Notes: generated by a model not told the origin, from the sequence alone. Shown: positions 32,281 to 41,547, counted from the stretch's first letter. The stretch is DNA of 64,000 nucleotides from Rhodococcus sp. CH91 (GCF_022554085.1 NZ_JAKFYR010000012.1:288-64287), one strand, 5' to 3'. Numbers and translations are program-made.

Positions 32281-33447
32281 GTGCTCACCGATCCACTCAC
32301 CGCGGCGATCGCCGAGGCCGAGAAACTCGTCGCCACCGCCCCCCATATCCGCACCGACCAGGACCTCACCGAGGGCTACGGCTACCTCGCGGGCGGGATC
32401 GCCGCATGCGTGCACGCCACCTGGGCCCACAGCAGCACGCATCCGGTCTTCATCACCGGCACCGGCCCTTATACCAAGATGGGTCTCGACAATCCGGACA
32501 CGCTGTACTGGGGAGCCGCGGTACGCGACGACGCGGAGTACGTCGTCACCGGCCGCCGCGGCACGACCTGCGACCTGAGCTTCCAGGTACTCGCGGGCAA
32601 CTACACCGATGCCGAGGTGCCGGGCAATGTCACGGCGTTCGACGACCGCGCCGTCCGCATCGACCCCGACGGCACCTTCGAGATCCGGTTCGGGCCCGGC
32701 CCCGCCGACCCCGAGCGCAACTACTTCACCCTCGCGCCCGGCTCGTCCCAACTCGTCGTGCGGGAGGTCTACAGCGACTGGTCACAACGACGCGGCACGC
32801 TGCGCATCGATCGACTGGACAGCCTCGGCGTCCCCGCACCCGAGCCGACCCGCGAAGACGTCGTGAAACGCTACGAACGCGCGGGGCGTGCACTCGTCAC
32901 GCGGGTCAAGACGTGGCTGCAGTTCCCCGAATGGTTCTATCTCCGCCTGCCGGTGAACACCGTCACCGAGCCACGCCGGACACCCGGTGGACTCGATACG
33001 CAGTATTCCTCGGTCGGGCACTTCGACCTCGGCGACGACGAGGCCATGATCCTGACCCTCCCCGCGAGCGACGCCCCCTATCTGGGATTCCAGATAGGCA
33101 GTCTCTGGTATATCTCCCTGGACTACGTCCACCACCAGACATCGCTGAACAACACGCAGGCACAGGTCGATCCGGACGGCATGGTCCGGATCGTCGTCTC
33201 GGCCCGCAATCCCGGACTGACCAACTGGGTGGAGACCCTCGGCCGCGGTCGCGGCATCCTGCAGTTCCGCTGGCAACGCCTCGACCGCGAACTCACCGCT
33301 GCCGACGGCCCGACCGCCGAGGTGGTCCCGTTCGATCGGCTCGCCGAGAGTCTGCCCTTCCACGAATCGAACCGCATCACTCCCGAGGCCTGGGCCGATC
33401 GCATCGCGGCACGCCAGCAGGCCGTCGCCGATCGGATGCTCGGATGA
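32281..33447 (+). CDS. DUF1214 domain protein
   Basis: A 388-residue protein from GTG 32281 with GGAG 6 bases upstream. It has no signal peptide. The C-terminal half (about 250-370: YLGFQIGSLWYISLDY, HHQTSLNNTQAQVDPDG, NPGLTNWVETLGRGRGILQFRW) is the DUF1214 domain; the N-terminal half has a beta-rich region. Function unknown. The order DUF1214 protein, SDR, sulfotransferase resembles what I recall as Rv3531c-Rv3530c-Rv3529c in the KstR-controlled cholesterol region of M. tuberculosis. It ends 4 bases into the SDR gene. Confidence 0.88.
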   Translation: MLTDPLTAAIAEAEKLVATAPHIRTDQDLTEGYGYLAGGIAACVHATWAHSSTHPVFITGTGPYTKMGLDNPDTLYWGAAVRDDAEYVVTGRRGTTCDLSFQVLAGNYTDAEVPGNVTAFDDRAVRIDPDGTFEIRFGPGPADPERNYFTLAPGSSQLVVREVYSDWSQRRGTLRIDRLDSLGVPAPEPTREDVVKRYERAGRALVTRVKTWLQFPEWFYLRLPVNTVTEPRRTPGGLDTQYSSVGHFDLGDDEAMILTLPASDAPYLGFQIGSLWYISLDYVHHQTSLNNTQAQVDPDGMVRIVVSARNPGLTNWVETLGRGRGILQFRWQRLDRELTAADGPTAEVVPFDRLAESLPFHESNRITPEAWADRIAARQQAVADRMLG

Positions 33448-34235
33448 ACCCCGGAGGCGGACTGCTCCACGACCGGGTCGCGGTGATCTCCGGTGTCGGT
33501 CCGGGCCTGGGCCGCACGCTCGCCCTGCGCTGTGCGATGCAGGGTGCCGACGTGGTACTCGCCGCCCGCACCCGGGACCGCCTCGAGAAGGTGGCCGCGG
33601 AAGTCGAGAGCACGGGCCGTCGGGCGCTGGCCGTCCCGACCGACATCACCGACGACGAGTCCGTGGCCGCACTCGTGGAGACCGCGACCGCGCAGTTCGG
33701 CCGCGTCGATCTCCTCGTCAACAACGCGTTCACCGTTCCGTCGATGAAACCGTTGGCACGCACCGAATTCCAGCAGGTCCGCGACAGTCTGGAACTGACG
33801 GTGCTGGGCGCTCTGCGGTTGACACAATCACTCACCCCCGCCCTCGCCGAATCCGGCGGATCGGTGGTCAACATCAACTCGATGGTGCTGCGGCATTCCC
33901 AGGAGCGTTACGGCAGTTACAAACTCGCCAAGTCGGCACTGCTGGCCATGTCCCGTTCCCTGGCGACGGAACTGGGACCTCAGGGAATTCGTGTCAACTC
34001 CGTTGCACCCGGATACATCTGGGGGCCGGTCCTGCAGGGGTACTTCGAGCACCAGGCCGGCAAGTACGGAATCACGGTCGAGCAGATCTACGAGCACACC
34101 GCTGCCGCCTCGGATCTGAAGCGTCTCCCGACCACCGAGGAGATCGCCGATGCGGTGATCTTCCTGGCCTCCCCGATGGCATCGGCGATCACCGGCCAAT
34201 GCCTCGATGTCAACTGCGGCGAATACCACCACTGA
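33444..34235 (+). CDS. Short-chain dehydrogenase/reductase
   Basis: A 263-residue classical SDR. The cofactor motif is SGVGPGLGR near 16-24 (in place of TGxxxGIG), NNAF is at about 92-95 (variant of NNAG), and the catalytic Ser and YxxxK are in NINSMVLRHSQERYGSYKLAK. The C-terminal ASAITGQCLDVNCGEYHH is typical. The NAD(P) preference is unclear. It starts 4 bases before the DUF1214 stop and precedes the sulfotransferase by 11 bases. A hydroxysteroid or alcohol substrate is a guess from context. Confidence 0.92.
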   Translation: MNPGGGLLHDRVAVISGVGPGLGRTLALRCAMQGADVVLAARTRDRLEKVAAEVESTGRRALAVPTDITDDESVAALVETATAQFGRVDLLVNNAFTVPSMKPLARTEFQQVRDSLELTVLGALRLTQSLTPALAESGGSVVNINSMVLRHSQERYGSYKLAKSALLAMSRSLATELGPQGIRVNSVAPGYIWGPVLQGYFEHQAGKYGITVEQIYEHTAAASDLKRLPTTEEIADAVIFLASPMASAITGQCLDVNCGEYHH

Positions 34236-34246
34236 ACGGGACTCCC

Positions 34247-35395
34247 ATGAGCGAACGCACCACCGTCGGCACCGTCGAGGACCTCCACGCCTCGGCGACC
34301 CGGTCGACCGGCCTGGACGATTTCGGCGACGACGACTACCGCGACGGCCTCGAAGTACTGCTCGAGTCCTACGCCCGCGACGAGTCCCTCACTCCTCTGG
34401 GCAGCAAGATGTCGCGCGTTTTCCTTCGAGGGGCCCTCATCGCGCGGTTGCTGTCCGAGGCCGCGTGGAGGAAACACCCCGAGCATGCCGACGTCCCGAT
34501 CACCCGGCCGATCTTCGTCACCGGACTCCCCCGCACCGGCACCACCGCGCTGCATCGCCTCCTGGCCGCCGACCCCGCGCACCAGGGCCTGGAGATGTGG
34601 CTCACCGAGATGCCGCAACCCCGGCCCCCGCGCTCGGCATGGGCCGCCGATCCCGTCTTCTCCGCCATCGAAGCCGGTTTCGCCCGGCATCACGTGGAAC
34701 ACCCCGAGTTCATGGGGGTGCACTACATGTCGGCCGCAGAGGTCGAGGAGTGCTGGCAATTGCTGCGCCAGTCGTTCCGGTCGGTGTCCTACGAGTGCCT
34801 GGCACACCTGCCGAGCTACTCCCGCTGGCTCGCCGACCAGGACTGGACCGGCGCCTACACCCGCCATCGCAGAAACCTGCAGCTCATCGGGCTTCCCGAT
34901 GCCGACAAGCGGTGGGTGCTGAAGAATCCCAGCCACCTGTTCGCCCTCGACGAGCTGCTGACCGTCTATCCCGACGCGCTGGTGGTGGTGACACACCGCG
35001 ATCCTCGCACGGTGATCCCGTCGGTGTGCAGCCTCGCGGCACACGCCACCGAAGGCTGGTCCGAGACCTTCGTCGGCGAGACCATCGGCCGCACTCAGCT
35101 CGATCTGTGGGCGCGTGGTTTCGAGCACTTCACGCAGGCACGCGCCCGGCACGATCCCGCGCAGTTCGTCGACGTCGACTACCGGGATTTCGTCGCCGAC
35201 CCGCTCGGCAGTGTCGGTGCCCTGTACGACCGGTTCGGCCTGCCGTTCACCGCGGACGCGGAACGCGCGATGACGGACCTGCACGAGGAAAGCCGGAGCG
35301 GGGCACGGAAACCCGCGCACCGCTACACGCTCGAGGAGTTCGGTCTGTCCGCGCGTGAGGTCGACGAGCGGTTCCCCGACCACGCGTACCGCTGA
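34247..35395 (+). CDS. PAPS-dependent sulfotransferase
   Basis: A 382-residue sulfotransferase from ATG 34247 (MSERTTVGTVEDLH). The 5'-phosphosulfate loop is PIFVTGLPRTGTTALHRLL near residue 85-103; the 3'-phosphate region is VTHRDPRTVIPSVCSL near 248-263. These bind PAPS, the product of CysNC encoded just across the iclR gene. It resembles the Rv3529c-type enzymes of mycobacteria. The acceptor is unknown; context suggests a lipid or steroid alcohol. It is the last gene of its operon. Confidence 0.92.
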   Translation: MSERTTVGTVEDLHASATRSTGLDDFGDDDYRDGLEVLLESYARDESLTPLGSKMSRVFLRGALIARLLSEAAWRKHPEHADVPITRPIFVTGLPRTGTTALHRLLAADPAHQGLEMWLTEMPQPRPPRSAWAADPVFSAIEAGFARHHVEHPEFMGVHYMSAAEVEECWQLLRQSFRSVSYECLAHLPSYSRWLADQDWTGAYTRHRRNLQLIGLPDADKRWVLKNPSHLFALDELLTVYPDALVVVTHRDPRTVIPSVCSLAAHATEGWSETFVGETIGRTQLDLWARGFEHFTQARARHDPAQFVDVDYRDFVADPLGSVGALYDRFGLPFTADAERAMTDLHEESRSGARKPAHRYTLEEFGLSAREVDERFPDHAYR

Positions 35396-35469
35396 CGCCG
35401 GTGGACACGGCACCTCCGAACCGGTGTGCCCTGTCTACCTGCACGTTCGTACATGGGATGATCGAAGGT

Positions 35470-35997
35470 ATGCCCGCACCACTGCCGCTCGATCCCATCG
35501 CCGAAGCCCACCGCCAGTGGACCGATCACGGGTGGGGTGACGTCGCCGACGGCATGGCGGCCGTGACGTCGGTGATGCGTGCGCAGCAGATCATGATGGC
35601 GCGTGTCGAGGAAGTGCTCAAACCGTTCGGTCTGACCTTCGCGCGCTACGAACTGCTCACGCTGTTGCACTTCACCAGGTCCGGCGCGCTGCCGATGGCC
35701 AAGGCCAGCGCGCGCCTGCAGGTTCATCCGACCAGCGTGACCAACGCCGTCGACCGGCTCGAGAAGGCCGGACTCGTCCGCCGCACACCGCATCCGACCG
35801 ATCGGCGTGCCACCCTCGTCGAACTCACCGACGAGGGGCGGGACCTGGCGATCCAGGCCACCGAGAAACTCAACACCGAGGTCTTCGCGCGGCCGGGTAT
35901 CCCCGACGAGCACCTCGACAGCCTGCTGCGCATTCTCGCCGGCATGCGGCACGATGCGGGTGATTTCGACACCGGGGACGCACCCACCAAGTGGTGA
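35470..35997 (+). CDS. MarR-family transcriptional regulator
   Basis: A 175-residue regulator from ATG 35470 with GAAGG two bases upstream; an ATG at 35458 would add four residues. The winged helix-turn-helix is at about 60-130 (MAKASARLQVHPTSVTNAVDRLEKAGLVRRTPHPTDRRATLVELTDEG). The C-terminal helix completes the dimer interface. The short upstream gap contains an imperfect palindrome around ACGTTCGT. Target genes unknown; it is followed by a long shared terminator and the convergent valine operon. Confidence 0.92.
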   Translation: MPAPLPLDPIAEAHRQWTDHGWGDVADGMAAVTSVMRAQQIMMARVEEVLKPFGLTFARYELLTLLHFTRSGALPMAKASARLQVHPTSVTNAVDRLEKAGLVRRTPHPTDRRATLVELTDEGRDLAIQATEKLNTEVFARPGIPDEHLDSLLRILAGMRHDAGDFDTGDAPTKW

Positions 35998-36002
35998 GGG
36001 CC

Positions 36003-36051
36003 GGACACGACGGTGGGCCGCCCCGATTCGGGGCGGCCCACCGCTGTGTCC
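36003..36051. terminator. Long bidirectional terminator between marR and the valine operon
   Basis: The stem has a perfect 14-bp core (CGGTGGGCCGCCCC at 36011-36024 with its complement at 36030-36043, loop GATTC), plus an outer 6-bp arm (GGACAC/GTGTCC) after a small 2-base interior loop. No T-run is present. It lies 5 bases from the marR stop and 12 from the echA stop, so it would end both convergent transcripts. Confidence 0.8.
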
Positions 36052-36063
36052 GGGTGTCGCGGA

Positions 36064-36840
36064 TCAGGCGTGCTTGAACTCCGGCGCGCGCTTCTCGACG
36101 AAGGCGGCCATGCCTTCCTTCTGATCGGCGGTGGCGAACGTCGAATGGAACACGCGGCGCTCGAACTTCACGCCTTCGGCCAGCGTGGTCTCGAAGGAGC
36201 GGTTGACGGCTTCCTTCGCCATGATCGCGACCGGCAGTGACATCGACGCGATGGTCGCCGCCGTCTCGAGAGCCACATCGAACAATTCCGCGGCGGGAAC
36301 GATGCGCGAGACGAGTCCGGCGCGCTCGGCCTCCTCGGCGTCCATATTGCGTCCGGTCAGGCACATGTCCATGGCCTTGGCCTTGCCCACGGCGCGGGTG
36401 AGGCGCTGCGATCCACCGATACCCGGGATCACGCCGAGCTTGATCTCGGGCTGACCGAACTTGGCGGTGTCGGACGCGATGATGAAGTCGCACAGCATCG
36501 CCAGCTCGCAGCCGCCACCGAGCGCGTAACCCGACACCGCGGCGACGATCGGCTTGCGGACGGACGAGAGCCGATCCCACTGCGAGAACAGATCTTCCGC
36601 GTACGCCTCGGCGAAGGTCTTCGGCGCCATCTCCTTGATGTCGGCGCCGGCGGCGAACGCCTTCTCCGACCCGGTGAGCAGGATCGCACCGATCTCGCCG
36701 TCCGCGTCGAGTTCCTCGACGGCAGCGACGACCTCGCGCATCAACTGGCTGTTGAGCGCGTTGAGTGCCTTCGGCCGGTTGAGGGTGACGATGCCGACGC
36801 GGCCCTTGCGGTCGAGCAGGATGGTCTCGAAATCTGTCAC
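36064..36840 (-). CDS. Enoyl-CoA hydratase of the valine operon
   Basis: A 258-residue crotonase from GTG 36840 ([14 protein letters not shown]). Both catalytic Glu residues are present: [12 protein letters not shown] and [14 protein letters not shown]. The oxyanion-hole region AAGADIKEM is typical. In this operon it would hydrate methacrylyl-CoA to 3-hydroxyisobutyryl-CoA. It resembles EchA8-type short-chain hydratases, so broader use in fatty-acid oxidation is possible. Start overlaps the mmsB stop by 4 bases. Confidence 0.94.
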   Translation of the reverse strand: MTDFETILLDRKGRVGIVTLNRPKALNALNSQLMREVVAAVEELDADGEIGAILLTGSEKAFAAGADIKEMAPKTFAEAYAEDLFSQWDRLSSVRKPIVAAVSGYALGGGCELAMLCDFIIASDTAKFGQPEIKLGVIPGIGGSQRLTRAVGKAKAMDMCLTGRNMDAEEAERAGLVSRIVPAAELFDVALETAATIASMSLPVAIMAKEAVNRSFETTLAEGVKFERRVFHSTFATADQKEGMAAFVEKRAPEFKHA

Positions 36841-37745
36841 TTGCTGTCCTTCGCGGTCGAGCGGTCTCGGATGTCGGTGATGATGGCGGAGAAGTCGAGT
36901 CCTCCACCACCCTCGGTGTTGAAACGATGGTAGAGCTCGGCTGCGCGCAATCCGAGTTCGGCCTCGACACCGTTGGCCCGCACCGCGTTCGCGGCCAGTC
37001 CGAGATCCTTGTCCATGAGCGCGGCCGCGAAACCCGGCTGGTAGTCGTTGTTCGCGGGCGTGGTCGGGACCGGACCCGGCACCGGGCAGTTGCTCGTCAG
37101 CGCCCAGCACTGACCGGACGCGTTGGACGCGACGTCGAACAGCGCCTGGTTGTCGAGGCCGAGCTTCTCACCGAGCACGAACGCCTCGCTGATCGCGATC
37201 ATCGAGATGCCCAGGATCATGTTGTTGCAGATCTTCGCGGCCTGGCCGTTGCCCGATCCACCGCAGTGGACGATCTTGCGGCCCATCGCCTCGAGCAGCG
37301 GCTGCGCCGTCGCGAAATCCTCTTCGCTGCCGCCGACCATGAACGCGAGGGTGCCGGCGGACGCCCCGGCGACACCGCCCGAGACGGGCGCGTCGACGGC
37401 GCGGTGACCGGCCCGCTGCGCCTTCTCCGCTGCCGCGCGGGCATCGGCGACGTCGATGGTCGAACTGTCGACGAACAGCGTGTTCGACTCGGCCGCGGGC
37501 AGGATCTCGTCGTACAGGTCGAGGACGAGCTTGCCGTTCGGCAGCATGGTGATCACGACCTCGGCGCCACGCACCGCGTCGACCGCGGCCTCGGCGACGG
37601 TGATGCCGTTCTTCGTGGCCTCTTCCTGCGCAGCGGGAACCGGGTCGTAACCCGTGACGGTGTACCCGGCGCGGACCAGGTTCGCGGCCATCGGTCCGCC
37701 CATGTGTCCGAGGCCCAGGAAGGCGACGGCGGGAAGTGCACTCAT
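36837..37745 (-). CDS. mmsB: 3-hydroxyisobutyrate dehydrogenase
   Basis: It oxidises 3-hydroxyisobutyrate to methylmalonate semialdehyde with NAD. It has 302 residues from ATG 37745. The Rossmann motif is [15 protein letters not shown] near 9-23, the substrate motif [19 protein letters not shown] is present, and the catalytic Lys is in [15 protein letters not shown]. It overlaps its neighbours on both sides by 4 bases, so the five genes from mmsA on are tightly coupled. Confidence 0.96.
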   Translation of the reverse strand: MSALPAVAFLGLGHMGGPMAANLVRAGYTVTGYDPVPAAQEEATKNGITVAEAAVDAVRGAEVVITMLPNGKLVLDLYDEILPAAESNTLFVDSSTIDVADARAAAEKAQRAGHRAVDAPVSGGVAGASAGTLAFMVGGSEEDFATAQPLLEAMGRKIVHCGGSGNGQAAKICNNMILGISMIAISEAFVLGEKLGLDNQALFDVASNASGQCWALTSNCPVPGPVPTTPANNDYQPGFAAALMDKDLGLAANAVRANGVEAELGLRAAELYHRFNTEGGGGLDFSAIITDIRDRSTAKDSK

Positions 37746-38806
37746 CGGTCGTTCTCCTTGGGAGCGGCGAGCCCGAGTTCGAGATCGCCGAGCGGCTGGA
37801 AGTAGGCGTCGACGTCGGCCTCGGTGACGTCGGCGAGGGTGGCCGGCGACCACTGCGGGTTGCGGTCCTTGTCGACGACCTGCGCGCGGATCCCCTCGAC
37901 GAGGTCGTGCGACTTCAGTGAAGCGGTCGAGACCCGGAACTCTTCGTTCAGCACCTCTTCGAGGCTGCCGAGCTGCCGGGCGTGCCGCAACGACCGCAGG
38001 GTCACCTTCAGCGCGACAGGCGATTTCGCGAGCACCTGATCGGCGGTCTCGCGCGCCTCCGGCACGTCCGAGGACCGGAGTCGCTCCACGATCTCGTCGA
38101 CGGTATCGGCGGAGTACGCCGCGTCGATCCACTCGCGCTGGGCGAGGAGCGCCGATTCGGGTGCGGACTGCGAATATTCGGCGAGTGCGTCCTCGACCGA
38201 GCCGGATTCGAGTGCGCCGACGAACTTGTCGAGCGACTCGGACGGCAGGTAGTGGTCGGCGAAACCGAGGGCGATGGCGTCGCCGGCCTTCATCCGCCCG
38301 GTGGTCAGCGCGATGTGGGTACCGATCTCGCCGGGTGTGCGCGAGAGCAGGTAGGTGCCGCCGACATCGGGAACGAATCCGATTCCGGTCTCGGGCATGG
38401 CGATGCTCGAACGTTCGGTGACGATCCGGACGTTGCCGTGCGCCGAGATCCCGACGCCGCCGCCCATGACGATCCCGTCCATGATCGCGATGTACGGCTT
38501 CGGGTAGCGGCCGATGGCAGCGTTGAGGATGTACTCGTCACGCCAGAAGTCCTGTGATCCCGTGCCGCCGTCCTTGGCGTCGTGGTAGATCGAGACGATG
38601 TCGCCGCCGGCGCACAGGCCGCGTTCACCGGCGCCGCGTACCAGCACGGCACGCACCGAGTCGTCGTTCTCCCACGCGTTCAGGGCCTTCGACATCTCGA
38701 GGACCATGGCGTGATTGAGGGCGTTGATGGCCTTGGGCCGGTTGAGCGTGATACGGCCGATGCCGTCCTTCACGTCGATGAGGATCTCGGGTTCCTGCCC
38801 GGTCAT
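37742..38806 (-). CDS. 3-hydroxyisobutyryl-CoA hydrolase
   Basis: A 354-residue crotonase-fold hydrolase; its length and the C-terminal half (FRVSTASLKSHDLVEGIRAQVVDKDRNPQWSPA) are diagnostic of 3-hydroxyisobutyryl-CoA hydrolase and not of a hydratase. The N-terminal core has GLCAGGDIVSIY, GGGVGISAHG and PETGIGFVPDVGG. It releases free 3-hydroxyisobutyrate for MmsB. ATG 38806 overlaps the acyl-CoA dehydrogenase stop. Confidence 0.93.
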   Translation of the reverse strand: MTGQEPEILIDVKDGIGRITLNRPKAINALNHAMVLEMSKALNAWENDDSVRAVLVRGAGERGLCAGGDIVSIYHDAKDGGTGSQDFWRDEYILNAAIGRYPKPYIAIMDGIVMGGGVGISAHGNVRIVTERSSIAMPETGIGFVPDVGGTYLLSRTPGEIGTHIALTTGRMKAGDAIALGFADHYLPSESLDKFVGALESGSVEDALAEYSQSAPESALLAQREWIDAAYSADTVDEIVERLRSSDVPEARETADQVLAKSPVALKVTLRSLRHARQLGSLEEVLNEEFRVSTASLKSHDLVEGIRAQVVDKDRNPQWSPATLADVTEADVDAYFQPLGDLELGLAAPKENDR

Positions 38807-39957
38807 GCTGCTCCGTTCTGTGCTGCGGCCACCACGCTCCGCGCGACGACCATCCGCATGATCTCGTTGGTTCCTTCGAGGATCTGATGCACGCGCAGAT
38901 CGCGCACGATCTTCTCGATCCCGTACTCGGCAAGGTAACCGTAGCCACCGTGCAGTTGCAGTGCTTCGTTGGCGACCTCGAATCCCGTGTCGGTCGCGAA
39001 CCGCTTGGCCATCGCGCACAACTCGACGACGTCCTCGCTCCCTCGGTCGAGAGCGTCGGCGGCGCGCCACAGCAGGGTGCGGGCGGCTTCGAGTTCGATA
39101 CGCATGTCGGCCAGGCGGAACTGCAGTGCCTGCGAGTCGAGCAGACGTTCCCCGAAGGCCCTGCGCTCGGCGAGATAGGCGACCGTCCGGTCCAGAGCGG
39201 TCTGCGCTCCGCCGACGGAGCATGCGGCGATGTTGATCCGGCCACCGTTGAGTCCGTGCATGGCGATACGGAATCCACCGCCCTCGGTACCGAGCAGGTT
39301 ATCCGCGGGCACGCGGGCACCGTCGAGGATCACCTGCCGGGTGGGCTGCGCGTTCCAGCCCATCTTCTTCTCGTTGGCACCGAAGGACAGGCCCGGGGTG
39401 TCCTTCGGGACGATGAACGCCGAGATCCCGCGCGCACCGGTGTCCCCGGTGCGCGCCATTACCACGTACACGTCGGAGGTGCCGGCGCCGGAGATGAACT
39501 GCTTGACGCCGGTGAGCACGTAATCGTCACTGTCGCGAACGGCCTTGGTGCTCAAGGCCGCCGCATCGGAACCGGCGCCGGGCTCGGTGAGGCAGTAGCT
39601 GGCGAGGTGCTCCATCGTGCACAGGTCCGGGATCCACTGCCGGCGCTGCTCGTCGTTGCCGAAGCGGTCGATCATCCAGGTGACCATGTTGTGGATGGAG
39701 ATGTACGCCGCGACGGACGGGCAGCCCTTCGCCAGTTCTTCGAAGATCCGGACGGAATCGAGGCGTCGCAGCCCCGATCCGCCGACATCCTCGCGGACGT
39801 AGATTCCGCCCATACCCAGTTCGGCGGCCTTGCGCAGCACGTCCACCGGAAAATGCTTGTCCTGATCCCACTCGACCGCGTTCGGGGCCAGGTACTCGGT
39901 GGCGAAGTCCCGGGCGGTGTCGCGGATGGCCCGGTCGTCGTCGTCGAGGATGAACAC
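38803..39957 (-). CDS. Acyl-CoA dehydrogenase, probably isobutyryl-CoA
   Basis: A 384-residue FAD enzyme of the acyl-CoA dehydrogenase family. It shows YCLTEPGAGSDAA, the FAD-binding LQLHGGYGYLAEY and the catalytic Glu in HQILEGTNEIMRMVV near the C-terminus. The operon context (MmsA, HIBCH, MmsB) points to isobutyryl-CoA to methacrylyl-CoA as the reaction. The gene begins 9 bases after mmsA. Confidence 0.93.
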   Translation of the reverse strand: MFILDDDDRAIRDTARDFATEYLAPNAVEWDQDKHFPVDVLRKAAELGMGGIYVREDVGGSGLRRLDSVRIFEELAKGCPSVAAYISIHNMVTWMIDRFGNDEQRRQWIPDLCTMEHLASYCLTEPGAGSDAAALSTKAVRDSDDYVLTGVKQFISGAGTSDVYVVMARTGDTGARGISAFIVPKDTPGLSFGANEKKMGWNAQPTRQVILDGARVPADNLLGTEGGGFRIAMHGLNGGRINIAACSVGGAQTALDRTVAYLAERRAFGERLLDSQALQFRLADMRIELEAARTLLWRAADALDRGSEDVVELCAMAKRFATDTGFEVANEALQLHGGYGYLAEYGIEKIVRDLRVHQILEGTNEIMRMVVARSVVAAAQNGAA

Positions 39958-39966
39958 GGCGACCGC

Positions 39967-41499
39967 CTAGTTCATCGTCGGGATGACGAAGTGGTCGGTG
40001 TCGGCCACGTGGGCACCGGCGATGTCGCCTTCCTTGACACCGGAGGGCCAGCGCTGCGTGACCGTCTTCGTCTTGGTGTAGAAGCGGAAGGCGTCGGGGC
40101 CGTGCTGGTTGAGGTCGCCGAAGCCGGAGGCCTTCCATCCACCGAAGGTGTAGTAGGCGATCGGCACCGGGATCGGGACGTTGACGCCCACCATGCCGAC
40201 CTGGACACGGGCGACGAAGTCGCGTGCGGTGTCGCCGTCGCGGGTGAAGATCGCGACGCCGTTGCCGTACTCGTGCTCGGTGGGCAGGGCGAGGGCGTGC
40301 TCGTAATCGCGGGCACGCACGACCGTGAGCACCGGTCCGAAGATCTCTTCCTTGTAGATCGACATGTCGGTGGTGACCTTGTCGAACAGGGTGGCACCGG
40401 AGAAGAAGCCGTTCTCGTGCCCTTCGAGGACGAAGTCGCGGCCGTCGACGACCAGTTCGGCGCCTTCCTCGACGCCCTGGGCGATGTAACCGTGGACGCG
40501 TTCCCGTGCGGCAGCGGTCACGAGCGGACCGAAATCGGCCTTCTCGTCGAAACTGGTGCCGATGCGCAGGTCGGCGATGCGCTCGGTGAGCTTGGCGACG
40601 AGACGATCGGCGGTCTCCTCCCCGACCGGAACGGCGACCGACAGTGCCATGCAGCGCTCGCCGGCCGAACCGTATGCGGCGCCGACGAGGGCGTCGGCCA
40701 CCTGGTCGAGGTCGGCGTCGGGCATGATGATCGCGTGGTTCTTCGCGCCGCCGAAGCACTGCGCGCGCTTGCCGTTCCTGGCGGCCGTCTCGTAGATGTA
40801 CTGCGCGATCGGCGTCGAGCCGACGAAGCCGACGGCCTTGATGCGCTTGTCGTTCAGCAGGACGTCGACAGCTTCCTTGTCGCCGTTGACGACGTTGAAG
40901 ACACCCGCAGGCAGACCGGCCTCGAGAAACAGTTCGGCCAGCCGCAGCGGAACCGAGGGATCACGCTCGGAAGGCTTGAGCACGAAGGCATTGCCGGAGA
41001 CGAGCGCGGGAGCGGCCTTCCACAGCGGGATCATGGCCGGGAAATTGAACGGGGTGATGCCGGCGACGACACCGAGCGGCTGGCGCATCGAGTACACGTC
41101 GATGCCGGTACCGGCGGATTCGGTGTATTCACCCTTGAGCAGGTGCGGAGCACCGAGCGCGACCTCGACGACCTCGAGTCCGCGCTGGATGTCGCCCTTC
41201 GCGTCGGGGATGGTCTTGCCGTGCTCGCTCGACAGCAGGCGGGCGAGTTCGTCCATGTTGTCCTGGGCGAGTTGCAGGAATCGCATGAGCACGCGGGCCC
41301 GCTTCTGCGGGTTCCACGACGCCCATTCCTTCTGAGCCACTTCGGCATCGGCGATCGCGGCTTCGACTTCGCTCACGGCGGCGAGCGGCACGCGGGCCTG
41401 GACCTCGCCGGTGTTGGGGTCGAAGACGTCGGCGTAGCGGCCGGAGGTGCCGGCGACATGCTGTCCGCCGACGAAGTGGGTCAGTTCTCGAACGCTCAT
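39967..41499 (-). CDS. mmsA: Methylmalonate-semialdehyde dehydrogenase, CoA-acylating
   Basis: It converts methylmalonate semialdehyde with CoA and NAD to propionyl-CoA and CO2. It has 510 residues. The catalytic Cys is in GSAGERCMALSVAVPVG; GITPFNFPAMIPLWK and FVGSTPIAQYIYE form the NAD site, and FGGAKNHAIIMPDAD is family specific. It is the first gene of the valine operon, preceded by a candidate promoter and a leader with an 8-bp direct repeat. Confidence 0.97.
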   Translation of the reverse strand: MSVRELTHFVGGQHVAGTSGRYADVFDPNTGEVQARVPLAAVSEVEAAIADAEVAQKEWASWNPQKRARVLMRFLQLAQDNMDELARLLSSEHGKTIPDAKGDIQRGLEVVEVALGAPHLLKGEYTESAGTGIDVYSMRQPLGVVAGITPFNFPAMIPLWKAAPALVSGNAFVLKPSERDPSVPLRLAELFLEAGLPAGVFNVVNGDKEAVDVLLNDKRIKAVGFVGSTPIAQYIYETAARNGKRAQCFGGAKNHAIIMPDADLDQVADALVGAAYGSAGERCMALSVAVPVGEETADRLVAKLTERIADLRIGTSFDEKADFGPLVTAAARERVHGYIAQGVEEGAELVVDGRDFVLEGHENGFFSGATLFDKVTTDMSIYKEEIFGPVLTVVRARDYEHALALPTEHEYGNGVAIFTRDGDTARDFVARVQVGMVGVNVPIPVPIAYYTFGGWKASGFGDLNQHGPDAFRFYTKTKTVTQRWPSGVKEGDIAGAHVADTDHFVIPTMN

Positions 41500-41521
41500 G
41501 TCCGATCCCGTCCTTTACTGG

Positions 41522-41547
41522 TGTGCGATGACATTAGGATGTGCGAT
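41522..41547. repeat. Direct repeat TGTGCGAT in the mmsA leader
   Basis: TGTGCGAT at 41522-41529 is repeated exactly at 41540-41547, an 18-base period, in the predicted 5' leader of mmsA. The spacing suits a regulator binding to one face of the DNA, or a leader element. No adjacent regulator gene explains it. Confidence 0.5.

Noticed and set aside
35401-35469. Upstream starts for the marR gene (35401, 35458)
   Set aside because: The extra residues have no homology to MarR proteins, and GAAGG sits just before ATG 35470.
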